This document shows positions 8,612 through 18,875 of a stretch of 64,000 nucleotides of DNA, in pieces. Source of the stretch: Guyparkeria sp016278265 (lineage in GTDB: Bacteria > Pseudomonadota > Gammaproteobacteria > Halothiobacillales > Halothiobacillaceae); assembly GCF_044582145.1 (NCBI RefSeq), contig NZ_JBDODO010000004.1. The stretch is one strand, 5' to 3'. Below the pieces are notes generated by a model, which saw nothing but the letters and a program-made list of their open reading frames with translations, searched no databases and was not told where the DNA came from. The first letter of the stretch is position 1. Each line of letters starts with the position of its first letter. The position numbers and the translations under genes are program-made.

Positions 8612-9637
8612 GTGCTCGCCAAGCCGCAGGAATTCGAGCAGCGTCTCGCCCGGGGCCTGGAATCCCTGTATGTCATCGGCGGTGATCAGCCGTTGCTGGT
8701 CCAGGAAGCGCGGGATGCCATCGTTGCGAAGGCCCGCGAGGCGGGTTGCGAGGAGCGATTGCGCTTCGAGGTGGACGGCAAGTTCGACTGGGGGGCGCTG
8801 GAAAGCCAAGGGGCCAGTCTGTCGTTGTTTGCCAGCCAGCGGATCATCGACCTGCGCATGCCGGGCGGCAAGCCGGGACGGATTGGATCGAAGGCGTTGA
8901 GCACGCTGGCCGAGCGGGTCAAGGGTGGCGGCGAGTCCGACGTCTGGATCGTGAGCCTGCCAAGGCTGGACAACCAGCTGCAGAAAAGCGCCTGGTTCAA
9001 GGCGCTGGCCGGGGCGGGGATTGCGGTGCGGTTCAACGACGTGCCGCTGGCGCAACTGCCCGCCTGGATCACCCGGCGGGCCGCGGCACAGGGGGTGCGT
9101 CTCGAGCGTGACGCGGCCGAGTTGATTGCCGGGCGCGTCGAGGGAAACCTCTTGGCCGCGGCCCAGGAGATCGAGAAACTGGCGTTGATGGACATCGAGG
9201 GCCCGATCGATGCGGCCCGCGTCGCCCAGGGCTTGGCCAACCAGTCACGAGTCGATACCTTCGCATTGAGCGATGCGGTGCTCGATGCCGACCGCGAGCG
9301 CGGGCTGTACCTGCTTTCTCGCCTGCGGGCCGAGGGCACCGAGCCGCTGTTGATCCTGTGGGTGGTCGCGCGCGACCTGCGCGCCCTGGTCGCACTGGCA
9401 GGCAACGATCAGGCCGGTTTCAAGAAGACCCGGATTCCGGCCTTCCTCGCCCGACGCTACCAGGCACGAGCCCGGATGCTGCCGGCGGGCAACTGGCAGC
9501 GATTGCTCGCCGGTTGCGCGGAGGTCGATCGCTGCATCAAGGGCCTGGGCGAGGGGTGCAACACGGCCGACGGCGGTGCCCGGGTGTGGGCCTTGCTCGA
9601 CCGGGTGATCTTGCACGCGACCCGCCCGGGACGTTGA
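8612..9637 (+). CDS. holA: DNA polymerase III delta subunit
   Basis: This 341-residue protein is the delta subunit of the clamp loader, which opens the sliding beta clamp. Recognisable family stretches are VIGGDQPLLVQEARDAI near the N-terminus, WIVSLPRLDNQLQKSAWFKAL in the middle and TFALSDAVLDAD in the C-terminal half. The start is a GTG seven bases after the lptE stop, with no clear ribosome site, which suggests translational coupling. Confidence 0.93.
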   Translation: MLAKPQEFEQRLARGLESLYVIGGDQPLLVQEARDAIVAKAREAGCEERLRFEVDGKFDWGALESQGASLSLFASQRIIDLRMPGGKPGRIGSKALSTLAERVKGGGESDVWIVSLPRLDNQLQKSAWFKALAGAGIAVRFNDVPLAQLPAWITRRAAAQGVRLERDAAELIAGRVEGNLLAAAQEIEKLALMDIEGPIDAARVAQGLANQSRVDTFALSDAVLDADRERGLYLLSRLRAEGTEPLLILWVVARDLRALVALAGNDQAGFKKTRIPAFLARRYQARARMLPAGNWQRLLAGCAEVDRCIKGLGEGCNTADGGARVWALLDRVILHATRPGR

Positions 9638-9761
9638 GTCCCGTGAATGGCCCCGCGAGTAGCCCAACGAAGGGTCCGGGCCAGCGTCACGAGCCATAAC
9701 CGAATCCATGTCGAGCGCGCCCCGGCGTCTCGTCTCGAACCTGATCAGGAGATAGCGACCG

Positions 9762-11030
9762 ATGGCCAACGACAAGAGCGTCACCGAGACCATTCAGGCG
9801 ATGGGGCAGGCGGCCCGCCGCGCGGCACGAGCTCTGTCCCGTGTCGATACGCAAAAGAAGAACGCCGCCTTGCTGGCCATCGCCGATCAGCTGGTTCAAC
9901 ACACTGGCACCCTAATCGAGGCCAACAAGAAGGATCTCGACGCGGGCCGCGCCAACGGACTCGACGAGGCGATGATCGATCGCCTGGCCTTCGATGCTGC
10001 CGGCATCGAGAAGATGGCCGAGGGTGTGCGGCAGATCGCCGCCCTGCCGGACCCGGTCGGTGAGATCACCGACACGGTGTTCCGTCCATCGGGCATCCAG
10101 GTCGGCCGCATGCGCGTGCCGCTGGGCGTGATCGGCATCATCTACGAGTCGCGGCCCAACGTGACCATCGATGCGGCCGCGCTGTGCCTGAAATCCGGCA
10201 ACGCCACCATCCTGCGTGGCGGCTCCGAGGCGATCCACAGCAACCAGGCACTGGCCGCCTGCATCCGCGACGGGCTCGAAGCCACCGGTCTGCCCGCCGA
10301 GACCGTGCAGATTGTTGGCACCACCGACCGCGAGGCGGTCACGGCGATGCTCCACAGCCCGGAGGCGCTCGACGTGATCATCCCGCGCGGCGGTAAAGGC
10401 TTGGTGTCGCTGGTCTCGCGCGAGGCGCGCATGCCGGTAATCAAGCACCTCGACGGCGTCTGCCACGTCTACATCGACCGGGACGCCGATCTCGACAAGG
10501 CCAAGGCGATCGCGGTCAATGCCAAGACGCATCGCTACGGCGTCTGCAACGCCATGGAGACACTCCTGGTCGATCAGTCGGTGGCCGAAACGGTATTGCC
10601 GGATCTGGCCAAGCGCTTCGGCGAGCTCGACGTCGAGCTGCGCGGCTGTGAGCGCTCGCGCGCCATCGTCCCCTCGATGAACGCCGCGACCGAGGCCGAT
10701 TGGGGCGAGGAATACCTCGGCCCGATCCTCGCCGTGGCCGTGGTCGACGGGCTGGATGCGGCGATCGAGCACATCGAGACCTACGGCTCGCATCACACTG
10801 ACTCGATCGTGACTGAGAACTACACCACCGCGCGGCGTTTCCTGCGGGAGGTCGACTCGGCCTCGGTGATGATCAACGCCTCGACCCGCTTTGCCGACGG
10901 CATGGAATACGGCCTGGGCGCCGAGATTGGCATTTCCACCGACAAGATCCACGCCCGCGGCCCGGTCGGCCTCGAGGGGCTGACCTCGCAGAAGTTCATC
11001 GTGCTGGGCAACGGCGAGACGCGGCACTGA
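9762..11030 (+). CDS. proA: Gamma-glutamyl phosphate reductase
   Basis: This 422-residue NADPH-dependent enzyme reduces gamma-glutamyl phosphate to glutamate semialdehyde in proline synthesis. It has the aldehyde-dehydrogenase fold, the GVIGIIYESRPNVTIDAAAL segment and the catalytic cysteine in RYGVCNAMETLLVD at about residue 262. The ATG is preceded by AGGAGAT. A 124-base gap with no clear promoter separates it from holA. nadD follows 10 bases after the stop, and proA-nadD adjacency is common in Proteobacteria. Confidence 0.96.
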   Translation: MANDKSVTETIQAMGQAARRAARALSRVDTQKKNAALLAIADQLVQHTGTLIEANKKDLDAGRANGLDEAMIDRLAFDAAGIEKMAEGVRQIAALPDPVGEITDTVFRPSGIQVGRMRVPLGVIGIIYESRPNVTIDAAALCLKSGNATILRGGSEAIHSNQALAACIRDGLEATGLPAETVQIVGTTDREAVTAMLHSPEALDVIIPRGGKGLVSLVSREARMPVIKHLDGVCHVYIDRDADLDKAKAIAVNAKTHRYGVCNAMETLLVDQSVAETVLPDLAKRFGELDVELRGCERSRAIVPSMNAATEADWGEEYLGPILAVAVVDGLDAAIEHIETYGSHHTDSIVTENYTTARRFLREVDSASVMINASTRFADGMEYGLGAEIGISTDKIHARGPVGLEGLTSQKFIVLGNGETRH

Positions 11031-11040
11031 GCGCCACGCG

Positions 11041-11646
11041 ATGATAGGCGTATTCGGCGGCACCTTCGATCCGGTCCACATCGGTCACCTGCGCCTGGCG
11101 ACCGAAGTGGCCGAGACGCTGGGGTTGTCCCAGGTTCACCTGGTGCCGGCGGCCATCCCGCCGCATCGGGGCGAGCCTCTGCTCGACCCGGCCACGCGAC
11201 TGGACCTGGTGGCCCGTTCGATTGCCGATGAACCGCGGTTCGTGCTCGATGATCGCGAGCACCGGCGGACCGGGCCGTCCTACACGGTGGACACGCTGGC
11301 CGAATTCGCCGCCGAGTTTCCGAATGAGCCGTTGGTGCTGATGATGGGCATGGATGCCTTCAACGGCCTGCCGGACTGGCACGAGGTCGAGCGCATTCTC
11401 GAACTGGCGCACATCGCGGTCGCGACCCGGCCGGGGTCGCAGGCCGAGGGGCGGGCCGCCGAATGGCTGGCCGAGCGCCGAGCCGACCCGGCCGCCCTGG
11501 CCGATGCACCGGTCGGACGGATCGTGCCGGTGGCCATTACCCGGCTGGATATCTCGGCGACCACGTTGCGTGGGTTCATCGATCAAGGCCGATCGCTACG
11601 CTACCTAGTGCCCGACCCGGTGGTCCGTCATTTCAGCCGTGGTTGA
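11041..11646 (+). CDS. nadD: Nicotinate-nucleotide adenylyltransferase
   Basis: This 201-residue enzyme joins AMP to nicotinate mononucleotide in NAD synthesis. It shows the nucleotidyltransferase signature GGTFDPVHIGH at residues 5-15 and the late motif ISATTLRG, which binds ATP phosphates. The length is typical. It follows proA by 10 bases and precedes rsfS and rlmH, the standard nadD-rsfS-rlmH group. Confidence 0.95.
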   Translation: MIGVFGGTFDPVHIGHLRLATEVAETLGLSQVHLVPAAIPPHRGEPLLDPATRLDLVARSIADEPRFVLDDREHRRTGPSYTVDTLAEFAAEFPNEPLVLMMGMDAFNGLPDWHEVERILELAHIAVATRPGSQAEGRAAEWLAERRADPAALADAPVGRIVPVAITRLDISATTLRGFIDQGRSLRYLVPDPVVRHFSRG

Positions 11647-11760
11647 CCGCATCCCCGGTTGGGCCGACCATTGGCCCGTTTTCAACGCTGATTTCACCCT
11701 GACTTCATTCCGTTTCAACTTTATTGGTGGCCCGATGCCGCCATGCAACAGGTTTCCTTC

Positions 11761-12174
11761 ATGAGCGCGAATCAACCGCCATCCACCCGTACCGAGCCCG
11801 TCGACCAGACTCCGGCGATGCCGGCCGACGAAATCCTCAAGCATGCCGTCGAGGCACTCGAGGGCATCAAGGCCGTCGACCTCGTCACGCTCGACGTGCG
11901 CGAGCGCTGCAATTTCACCGATTACATGGTGTTTGCCTCCGGCACCTCCGATCGCCACCTCAAGGCGATGGCGCAGGAAGTGGTCAAGGCCCTCAAGGAG
12001 CGAGGCATGCGCCCGATGAACGTCGAGGGCGATGACACGCCACAAACCGAGTGGGTGCTGGTCGACTTCATCGACGTGATCGTTCACCTGATGATGCCCG
12101 AGACCCGTGCGCTGTATCAGTTGGAAAAGCTCTGGTCCGCACCGGCCGCCGACCTGTCCAAGCCGTCTTCCTGA
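11761..12174 (+). CDS. rsfS: Ribosomal silencing factor RsfS
   Basis: This 137-residue protein binds ribosomal protein L14 and blocks joining of the subunits under starvation. The core shows VEALEGIKAVDLVTLDVRE, FTDYMVFASGTSDRH and WVLVDFIDVIVHLMMPETR, all characteristic. The ATG at 11761 has AGG eight bases before it; an in-frame ATG at 11743 would add six residues and cannot be excluded. The protein has an N-terminal extension of about 20 residues relative to short homologues. Confidence 0.92.
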   Translation: MSANQPPSTRTEPVDQTPAMPADEILKHAVEALEGIKAVDLVTLDVRERCNFTDYMVFASGTSDRHLKAMAQEVVKALKERGMRPMNVEGDDTPQTEWVLVDFIDVIVHLMMPETRALYQLEKLWSAPAADLSKPSS

Positions 12175-12180
12175 TCCCTC

Positions 12181-12651
12181 GTGCGGATCGAGTTGATCAG
12201 CGTCGGTCACAAGCTGCCCGACTGGGCGCAAGAGGGCACGCAGACGTACCTCAAGCGCCTGCCCGCCGGTTGCCCGGTGCGCCTGACCGAGATCCCGGCC
12301 GCCCCGCGCGGCAAGAACGCCGACATTGATCGGGTCAAGACGATGGAGGCCGAGCGGATCGAGCGTGCCATTCCGAAAGGGGCGCGCGTCATCCTGTTCG
12401 ACGAACGCGGCCGCGACCGTGACACGCGCCAATGGGCCGCCTCGCTGGGCGACTGGCTGGTCGAGGGTCGCGACGTCGCGTTGGTGATCGGCGGTCCGGA
12501 CGGCACGGCGAAATCCCTGCGTCAGCGCGCCGACGAGACCTGGCGGCTCTCGGCGCTGACCTTGCCGCACCCGCTGGTGCGTGTGCTGGTGGCCGAGCAG
12601 CTCTACCGTGCCTGGTCACTGCACCAGAACCACCCTTATCATCGCGAGTGA
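12181..12651 (+). CDS. rlmH: 23S rRNA pseudouridine-1915 N3-methyltransferase RlmH
   Basis: This 156-residue SPOUT methyltransferase modifies helix 69 of 23S rRNA. Typical stretches are LISVGHKLPDW at the start, ILFDERGRD in the middle, VIGGPDG (the knotted SAM site) and LPHPLVRVLVAEQLYRAWS near the C-terminus, which ends HPYHRE as usual. It starts with GTG six bases after the rsfS stop. Confidence 0.95.
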   Translation: MRIELISVGHKLPDWAQEGTQTYLKRLPAGCPVRLTEIPAAPRGKNADIDRVKTMEAERIERAIPKGARVILFDERGRDRDTRQWAASLGDWLVEGRDVALVIGGPDGTAKSLRQRADETWRLSALTLPHPLVRVLVAEQLYRAWSLHQNHPYHRE

Positions 12652-12702
12652 CGACCGGGACACGCGACCCCACGGATCGGATCGAATCGTTAGAATGAAA
12701 CG

Positions 12703-13353
12703 ATGAATCCCGATCCCGATCCGTGTCCCGCATTGTGGTTGGCCAGCGGCTCGCCGCGCCGGCGGGAATTGCTCGAGCAGGCCGGTTTCGTCATTGCCGG
12801 GCGGGCTCATCCGTCCGGACCGGTGGACGAGTCGCTCTTGCCAGGAGAGATGGCCGATTCGGCGGTTGTTCGTCTGGCGAGGGCGAAGCTGGATGCCGCG
12901 CTGGCCGCACCGCTGCGGGCCGCCGGTGCCGTGTTGCTGGCGGCCGACACCTTGGTCGTGGGGCCCGATGGACGGCCGATGGGCAAACCCGTCGATGCGG
13001 CCGATGCCGAGGCGATGCTGGCCAGCTTGAGTGGGCAGTGGCACCGGGTGATCACGGCGATCGCCGTGGGTGATGGCCAATACCACCGCGATGCAGTGGT
13101 CGACTCCCGGCTGCGATTCGCTCGCCTTTCAGCGGAGACGATCCGTGCCTACGTGGCAACCGGCGACCCAATGGACAAGGCGGGCGGCTATGGTCTGCAG
13201 GGGCGGGCCGGCAGCTTCGTGGAGGCGGTCGACGGCGATTGCAGCGCGGTCATCGGGTTGCCCCTGGCGGCCACGTGCCGTCTGCTGGCGACGTTCGACC
13301 TTCGGCCGGCCTGGATGGGCCGGGGCGACATGGACCGGGGCGACACGGAATAA
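12703..13353 (+). CDS. maf: Maf-family nucleotide pyrophosphatase
   Basis: This 216-residue protein has the Maf signatures LASGSPRRRELLEQAGF near the start, LLAADTLVV with the metal-binding Asp, and KAGGYGLQGRAG with the catalytic Asp just before it. Bacterial Maf proteins of the YhdE type hydrolyse dTTP and UTP and limit incorporation of modified nucleotides. The C-terminus has a repetitive tail (MGRGDMDRGDTE). rng follows 16 bases later, a conserved pairing. Confidence 0.93.
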   Translation: MNPDPDPCPALWLASGSPRRRELLEQAGFVIAGRAHPSGPVDESLLPGEMADSAVVRLARAKLDAALAAPLRAAGAVLLAADTLVVGPDGRPMGKPVDAADAEAMLASLSGQWHRVITAIAVGDGQYHRDAVVDSRLRFARLSAETIRAYVATGDPMDKAGGYGLQGRAGSFVEAVDGDCSAVIGLPLAATCRLLATFDLRPAWMGRGDMDRGDTE

Positions 13354-13369
13354 CAACGAGAATTGAGTC

Positions 13370-14857
13370 ATGAGCGAAGAAGTCCTGATCAACATCACCC
13401 CGCAGGAGACCCGCATCGCGATGGTCGAGAACGGGGTGCTCCAGGAGATCAACATCGAGCGCTCACGCTCGCGCGGGATGGTGGGCAATATCTACCGTGG
13501 TCGCGTGACCCGCGTGCTGCCGGGCATGGAAGCGGCCTTCATCGACATCGGCGAGGAGCGCGCCGCATTCCTGCATGTCTCGGACGTCGAGCTGAGCCTG
13601 GCTGCCGAGACCGCAACAGAGCTTGAGTCGGCGACGCCTTCCATCGAGACGCTGCTGCGTACCGGTCAGAACCTGCTGGTGCAGGTGATCAAGGATCCGA
13701 TCGGTACCAAGGGCGCCCGCCTGACCACCGAGATCACCATCCCGTCGCGTTACCTCGTCTACGTGCCCAATGGGCGCAATATCGGCGTATCCAGCCGGAT
13801 CGAGGACAAGACCGAGCGCGACCGTCTGAAGACCGGCCTGGCCGAGCTGATCCTCGAGGAGGAGGGCGCGCTCGAGGGAGTCGGCGGCCTGATCCTGCGC
13901 ACCGCGGCCGAGGGCGTCGAGGAAGAGCAGTTGCGCCACGACTACCGTTTCCTGCGGCGGCTGTGGGGCAATCTTGCCGAGCGTCGCCAGCAGATGACCG
14001 ACCCTGGGCTGGTGTACGAGGACCTGCCGCTGGCGTTGCGGACCTTGCGGGACACGCTGGGCCAGTTCGTCGAGAAGATCCGCATTGACTCGCGCGAGAC
14101 GTACCACCGGGCAATCGCCTTTGCCGAGGAGATGGTCCCGGACATCCTGCCGATCGTCGAGCACTATCCGGGCGAGCGGCCGATCTTCGAGCTGCACAAC
14201 ATCGAGGAAGAAATCCAGCGCGCGCTGGAGAAGCGGGTTGCTCTCAAATCCGGCGGCTACATCGTCATCGACCAGACCGAGGCGATGACCACCATCGACG
14301 TCAATACCGGCGCCTTTGTCGGTCACAAGACGCTCGAGGAGACCATCTTCAAGACCAACCTCGAGGCGGCCGCGGCGATCGCGCGTCAACTGCGCCTGCG
14401 CAATCTCGGCGGGATCATCATTATCGATTTCATCGACATGGCCGAGCCGGAGCACCGGGTGCAGGTGCACCAAGCGCTCAACCGGGCGCTCGAGCGCGAC
14501 CATGCGCGCACCAAGGTCTGCGATGTCTCCACCCTGGGCCTGGTCGAGATGACCAGGAAGCGTACCCGCGAATCGCTCGAGCACGTGCTCTGCGAGACCT
14601 GCCCGGTCTGCGCCGGGCGCGGCTCGGTCAAGACCGCCGAGACGGTCTGCTACGAGATCTTCCGCGAAGTCACCCGGGATGCCCGCCAGTACCAACCCAA
14701 GTCGATGCTGGTGATCGCCAGTGCCTCGGTGATCGACCGCTTGCGCGAGGAGGATTCCACGTCGCTGGCCGAATTGCAGGAGTTCATCGGCGTGCCTCTC
14801 AAGCTCCAGATTGACCTGCACTACCTGCCGGAGCAGTACGATATTGTTCTGATGTGA
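13370..14857 (+). CDS. rng: Ribonuclease G
   Basis: This 495-residue endoribonuclease matures the 5' end of 16S rRNA. An S1 RNA-binding domain lies at about residues 38-110 (GNIYRGRVTRVLPGMEAAF). The catalytic part shows TTIDVNTGAFVG and IIIIDFIDM, whose aspartates bind magnesium, and the zinc-link motif CPVCAGRG. It lacks the long C-terminal scaffold of RNase E, so RNase G is the right call. The yhdP gene follows after 22 bases. Confidence 0.95.
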   Translation: MSEEVLINITPQETRIAMVENGVLQEINIERSRSRGMVGNIYRGRVTRVLPGMEAAFIDIGEERAAFLHVSDVELSLAAETATELESATPSIETLLRTGQNLLVQVIKDPIGTKGARLTTEITIPSRYLVYVPNGRNIGVSSRIEDKTERDRLKTGLAELILEEEGALEGVGGLILRTAAEGVEEEQLRHDYRFLRRLWGNLAERRQQMTDPGLVYEDLPLALRTLRDTLGQFVEKIRIDSRETYHRAIAFAEEMVPDILPIVEHYPGERPIFELHNIEEEIQRALEKRVALKSGGYIVIDQTEAMTTIDVNTGAFVGHKTLEETIFKTNLEAAAAIARQLRLRNLGGIIIIDFIDMAEPEHRVQVHQALNRALERDHARTKVCDVSTLGLVEMTRKRTRESLEHVLCETCPVCAGRGSVKTAETVCYEIFREVTRDARQYQPKSMLVIASASVIDRLREEDSTSLAELQEFIGVPLKLQIDLHYLPEQYDIVLM

Positions 14858-14879
14858 TCGGGCACGCAGGAGAGGCCGG

Positions 14880-17800
14880 GTGAGCAGTGAAAGCAGCGTA
14901 AAACGCGAACGACGGCTGCGGCAGGGGTTTCGGCGCCTGCTGATGGCGGCTGCCCTGTTGCTCGTGCTGATTGCTGCACTCAGCGCCGTCTCCCGAGCGT
15001 TGCTGCCTTGGGTCGAACGCTACCAGCCGGATTTCGAGTCGGTGGTCAGCGAGGCGCTCGATGTGCCAGTACGTTTCGGCAGCCTGGACCTGCGCTGGCA
15101 GGGCTACCAGCCACAGGTGGTCTTCCGCGATGTCCGCATCGATGCCGGCCCGCGCGCCGATGGGCTGAGCCTGGGATTGTCCTGGTGGCGCAGCCTGGTG
15201 GAACGGCGTCTGGTCGCCGACAAGATCACGCTCGATGCCCCCCGGTTTACCCTGATCCGCAATCGCGACGGCTGGGCGGTGGCCGATCTTTCCCTGGAAG
15301 GGCGCGCCGGCGTGACCGCCCAGCGAGTTTCCTGGGCCGAGGTGGAAGACCAGTTGGCGCGGCTGGGGCACTTGTCGGTGCGGGACGCAGTGGTGGAGTT
15401 CCGCGATCCCGAAGGTCGGGGCGATCGATTGACGTTCAGTCTCGCCGCCGAGCTCGATCGCGATCAGTGGCGTGCGTCGGGGAACGCCCATCTGGCCGGG
15501 ATCAGTGACGAGCCGATGCGGTTTGCCGGCGAGGGGCGCTTCGGTGAGCAGAGCCGGGTGTCTCTGTTCCTGCAGGTGAGCGACTGGAAACTGCCCCAGG
15601 TGCAGCAGCGGCTGGACCGCTACGGCGGCCCCACAGTGCGGCGCACGATGGGTGGGTGTCCCGGCGACGGCAACCCGGCCCGCTGCGAGGTTGGCATGCC
15701 GCGTATCGACACCGGGCGCCTCGATGGCCGGTTGTGGTTGGACTGGGCGCAGACGCGACTGACCGATCTCACGGTACGGGCGGACGTGCGTAATCTTGCG
15801 GTCACCCGCAAGCAGTTGCTGGCCGAGGACGATGCCAGTCAGGCATCACTGGATCGCGTTTCGGCGACGCTTGCCTGGGCCCGTGATGCCGATGGCTGGC
15901 ACCTGGATGCCGAGGACGTCAAGGTCCGCCCTTCGCGTGAGGAGCCGTTGCCGACCGAATTCGTGCGCATGCGCGCGATCGGCGACGAGCTCTTTTTTGC
16001 CACCGATCATGCCGATCTTGGCCATCTTGCGGTGTGGCTGGCCGCCGCACCCTTGCCGACGGATTTCCTCGATCTGCTCGACCAGAACGTGCCGCGCGGG
16101 CAGGCGCGCGACGTGCGTCTGCGCTTCATCAAGGGCGAGCTGGTCGAGGGCTTTCTCGATCTGCGCGGCTTTGGCAACACGACCGGCGTTCCGCTGCGCC
16201 CGGTCATCGGTACCCGCGCGGGGCGTGGCGGGGCGGATCTGACCCTGTATCGCCAACCCGGCGGCTGGCTGGCCCGAATCGACCAGCATGACCTCATCCT
16301 CGCTGTGCCGGGGATGTTCCGGGAGCCGGTGAGCATTGATCGGGTGCAGGGCGATCTTTACTGGTTGGACCCGGTAGGGTCACTCGGCGCCAGTGAACAG
16401 CCCCCGGCCGGGCTTTCGCTCTTTAGTCCCAATCTGGTGTTGGCCTCTCCCGGGCTCGACGTGGCCGGACGGTTCTTCTACCGGCAAGCCAGTGGCGAGC
16501 AGCCGGGCTATCTGGGAGTCGACACCGGCTTTGCCGTCGACGACACGCGCGGGATTCCGGGCTACCTGCCGCGCCACGTGATTGGTCCTCGGACACTCGA
16601 CTGGCTCGATGCCGCCCTCGAGGGTGAGGGCGCGCAAGGTCGGATCGACCAGGGACGTTTCATCTTCCACGGTGACCCGGCTCGCGCGCCGTTCACGGAT
16701 GGCGGCGGCTACTTCTCGGTGGTGTTCGACTACCACGACCTGACGCTGCCCTATCGACCGGGCTGGCCGGCACTGGCCGAGGCCAGCGGCAACATGGCCT
16801 TCGTCAACAAGCAGTACCACGTCGATGTCGAGCAGGGCCGGGTCGGGCCGGTGCCGGTCGGTGATTCGCGCGTGAGTATCTTTGACCTTGATGAGCCCAA
16901 GCTTCAGATCGCGGTCGACCGGCCGGTGGCGATCGACGCGCTCCTCGAAGGCCTTGGACAGACCCCGTTGATCGACGCCGGGGCGCTTGCCGGCTTCTCG
17001 GGGCGTGGCGAGGGGCAGTTCACCCTGGATGTGTTGATCGGTCTGACCTCGGGCTCGCCGCCACCCTCGGCGTCCGGGGCGTATCGGTTTGCCGGTCATC
17101 GACTTTCCGTCGCCGACGATCGATTCGTGTTCGAGGACGTCTCCGGCCCACTGCGTTTCGCGGACACGCGCTTCACCGCTGATGCCCTGTCGGGTCGTTT
17201 CCTCGGTGAGCCGTTCCGTGCACAGGTCGATTCGCTTGCCGATCGTTCCGCCACCCGCATCCAGGCGAGCACCCGCTTTACACCGACCGGGCTCTCGACG
17301 GTGCTGGGGCCGGTCGGTCAGAAGGCGGTCGCCGGGGCGCTGATCGACAGCCTTGACGGCGAGACGGACGTCGGCGTGCGCGTCGACATCCCTCATGGTG
17401 GAGGCGGCGGTGTCGGGATCCGGTTGGAAAGTGGCCTGGTCGGCTGGCAGAGCCGACTGCCGTCCCCGCTGGAAAAGCCCGCGCCGATCAGTTGGCCGCT
17501 GACGGTCGACCTGGACGTGCGCAACGGGGGGCTGCGCGCACTGTCGGCGCGTCTGGAGGGAGCCCAGACCTGGCGTGCCGACCTGGGTTTCGACGAGGGC
17601 GGTTCGCTGGCGAGAAGCCAATTGGGTAACCGGTCTTCGGTCGGTGAGTCGACCGGCGAAGGGGCGTCGGCGACGCATCGCATCGGCCTGACCCTCGGGG
17701 AGCTGGCGATCGACCCCTGGCTCGACTGGTGGGCATCGGTCGAGTCGATTGGGGGGGCGGCGACCAGCGGCACCAAACCGGGCGAATCCTGGTGGGTCGA

Positions 17801-18875
17801 CGCCCGCATCGGTCGGCTGAGCTTCGGCGACTGGTGGCTCGATGCAGTGACAGCCGGTTGGTCGACCCGTGCCGATGGCTGGTGGCTGGGTGTTTCGGGC
17901 GAAGAGAACCGTGGCGAGCTGAGGTTCTCGGCGGGCAGTTCCACGGCGGCCGGGGCCCTGGAGGGGCAGTTTGATCGGCTGCGCCTGCATCGCGAGTCGA
18001 CATCGACGGACAGCGAGCCGACGCCGCCACAGGCATGGGATCTGGTCACGCTCCCGACCGCCCGTTTCACGGTCGACTCCCTGACGGTCGACGAGCTTCG
18101 GCTTGGCCGGTTGGACCTGGAGTCGAGGCCCGAGAACAGTCACTACCGAATTGACCGGGTCGACTGGCAGCCGGTGCCGAGCTTGAGCGTGTCGGGGAGT
18201 GGCCGGGTGGAAAATGGTGTCAGCGAAGCCCCCCGGGGTCAGCGGACCCGTCTGTCCCTTTCCATTGCCGGCAACGATCTCGGGACGGCGATCGAGGCAA
18301 TCAACGGCTATTCACCCATCCAAGGGGGCAGGGTCGATGAGGGGCAAGTGACCATTGCCTGGCCGGGCAGTCCGTCGAGTTTCCATGTCGGTCGAGCCGC
18401 AGGCAATGGCCGCTTTCTCCTGTCAGAGGGGCAGCTCAAGGGTATCGATCCGGGTGCCGGCCGGTTGGTCGGGTTGATGAGCCTGGGGGCGCTGGCAGAC
18501 CGGTTGCGTTTCGATTTCCGCGATGTCACCCGTGAGGGGTTGTACTTCGAGACCCTGGCTGGAAATTGGCGTCTTGACCGCGGACGGTTGATCGTCGATC
18601 CGCTCGAACTGATCAACCCCTCGTTGAGCGCCCTGATCGACGGTGAGCTGCAGCTAGTCGACCGGCGGCTCGACCTGACGGCGCGAATCTACGCCGATTT
18701 TGGCATGCTTCTGCCGCTGATCGGCACGGTCGCTGGCGGTCCGCTGGTCGGCGGGGCAGTGCTGGCGCTGCAGGAAACGTTCAGGAAACTGGATCAAGCC
18801 CCGGAGCCATCGGTCACCTACCATGTTGGGGGATCATTCGAACAGCCCGCGGTCACTAGAGGGGGCACACCATGA
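14880..18875 (+). CDS. yhdP: YhdP family AsmA-like lipid-transport protein
   Basis: This 1331-residue protein has one N-terminal membrane anchor (LLMAAALLLVLIAALSAV, about residues 22-39) and then a very long periplasmic beta-rich region with no catalytic motif. This matches YhdP, one of the AsmA-like proteins that bridge the envelope and move phospholipids to the outer membrane. The length is similar to E. coli YhdP. The start is GTG with AGGAGAGG upstream. Its stop overlaps the next ATG (ATGA). rng-yhdP adjacency is conserved in gammaproteobacteria. Confidence 0.9.
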   Translation: MSSESSVKRERRLRQGFRRLLMAAALLLVLIAALSAVSRALLPWVERYQPDFESVVSEALDVPVRFGSLDLRWQGYQPQVVFRDVRIDAGPRADGLSLGLSWWRSLVERRLVADKITLDAPRFTLIRNRDGWAVADLSLEGRAGVTAQRVSWAEVEDQLARLGHLSVRDAVVEFRDPEGRGDRLTFSLAAELDRDQWRASGNAHLAGISDEPMRFAGEGRFGEQSRVSLFLQVSDWKLPQVQQRLDRYGGPTVRRTMGGCPGDGNPARCEVGMPRIDTGRLDGRLWLDWAQTRLTDLTVRADVRNLAVTRKQLLAEDDASQASLDRVSATLAWARDADGWHLDAEDVKVRPSREEPLPTEFVRMRAIGDELFFATDHADLGHLAVWLAAAPLPTDFLDLLDQNVPRGQARDVRLRFIKGELVEGFLDLRGFGNTTGVPLRPVIGTRAGRGGADLTLYRQPGGWLARIDQHDLILAVPGMFREPVSIDRVQGDLYWLDPVGSLGASEQPPAGLSLFSPNLVLASPGLDVAGRFFYRQASGEQPGYLGVDTGFAVDDTRGIPGYLPRHVIGPRTLDWLDAALEGEGAQGRIDQGRFIFHGDPARAPFTDGGGYFSVVFDYHDLTLPYRPGWPALAEASGNMAFVNKQYHVDVEQGRVGPVPVGDSRVSIFDLDEPKLQIAVDRPVAIDALLEGLGQTPLIDAGALAGFSGRGEGQFTLDVLIGLTSGSPPPSASGAYRFAGHRLSVADDRFVFEDVSGPLRFADTRFTADALSGRFLGEPFRAQVDSLADRSATRIQASTRFTPTGLSTVLGPVGQKAVAGALIDSLDGETDVGVRVDIPHGGGGGVGIRLESGLVGWQSRLPSPLEKPAPISWPLTVDLDVRNGGLRALSARLEGAQTWRADLGFDEGGSLARSQLGNRSSVGESTGEGASATHRIGLTLGELAIDPWLDWWASVESIGGAATSGTKPGESWWVDARIGRLSFGDWWLDAVTAGWSTRADGWWLGVSGEENRGELRFSAGSSTAAGALEGQFDRLRLHRESTSTDSEPTPPQAWDLVTLPTARFTVDSLTVDELRLGRLDLESRPENSHYRIDRVDWQPVPSLSVSGSGRVENGVSEAPRGQRTRLSLSIAGNDLGTAIEAINGYSPIQGGRVDEGQVTIAWPGSPSSFHVGRAAGNGRFLLSEGQLKGIDPGAGRLVGLMSLGALADRLRFDFRDVTREGLYFETLAGNWRLDRGRLIVDPLELINPSLSALIDGELQLVDRRLDLTARIYADFGMLLPLIGTVAGGPLVGGAVLALQETFRKLDQAPEPSVTYHVGGSFEQPAVTRGGTP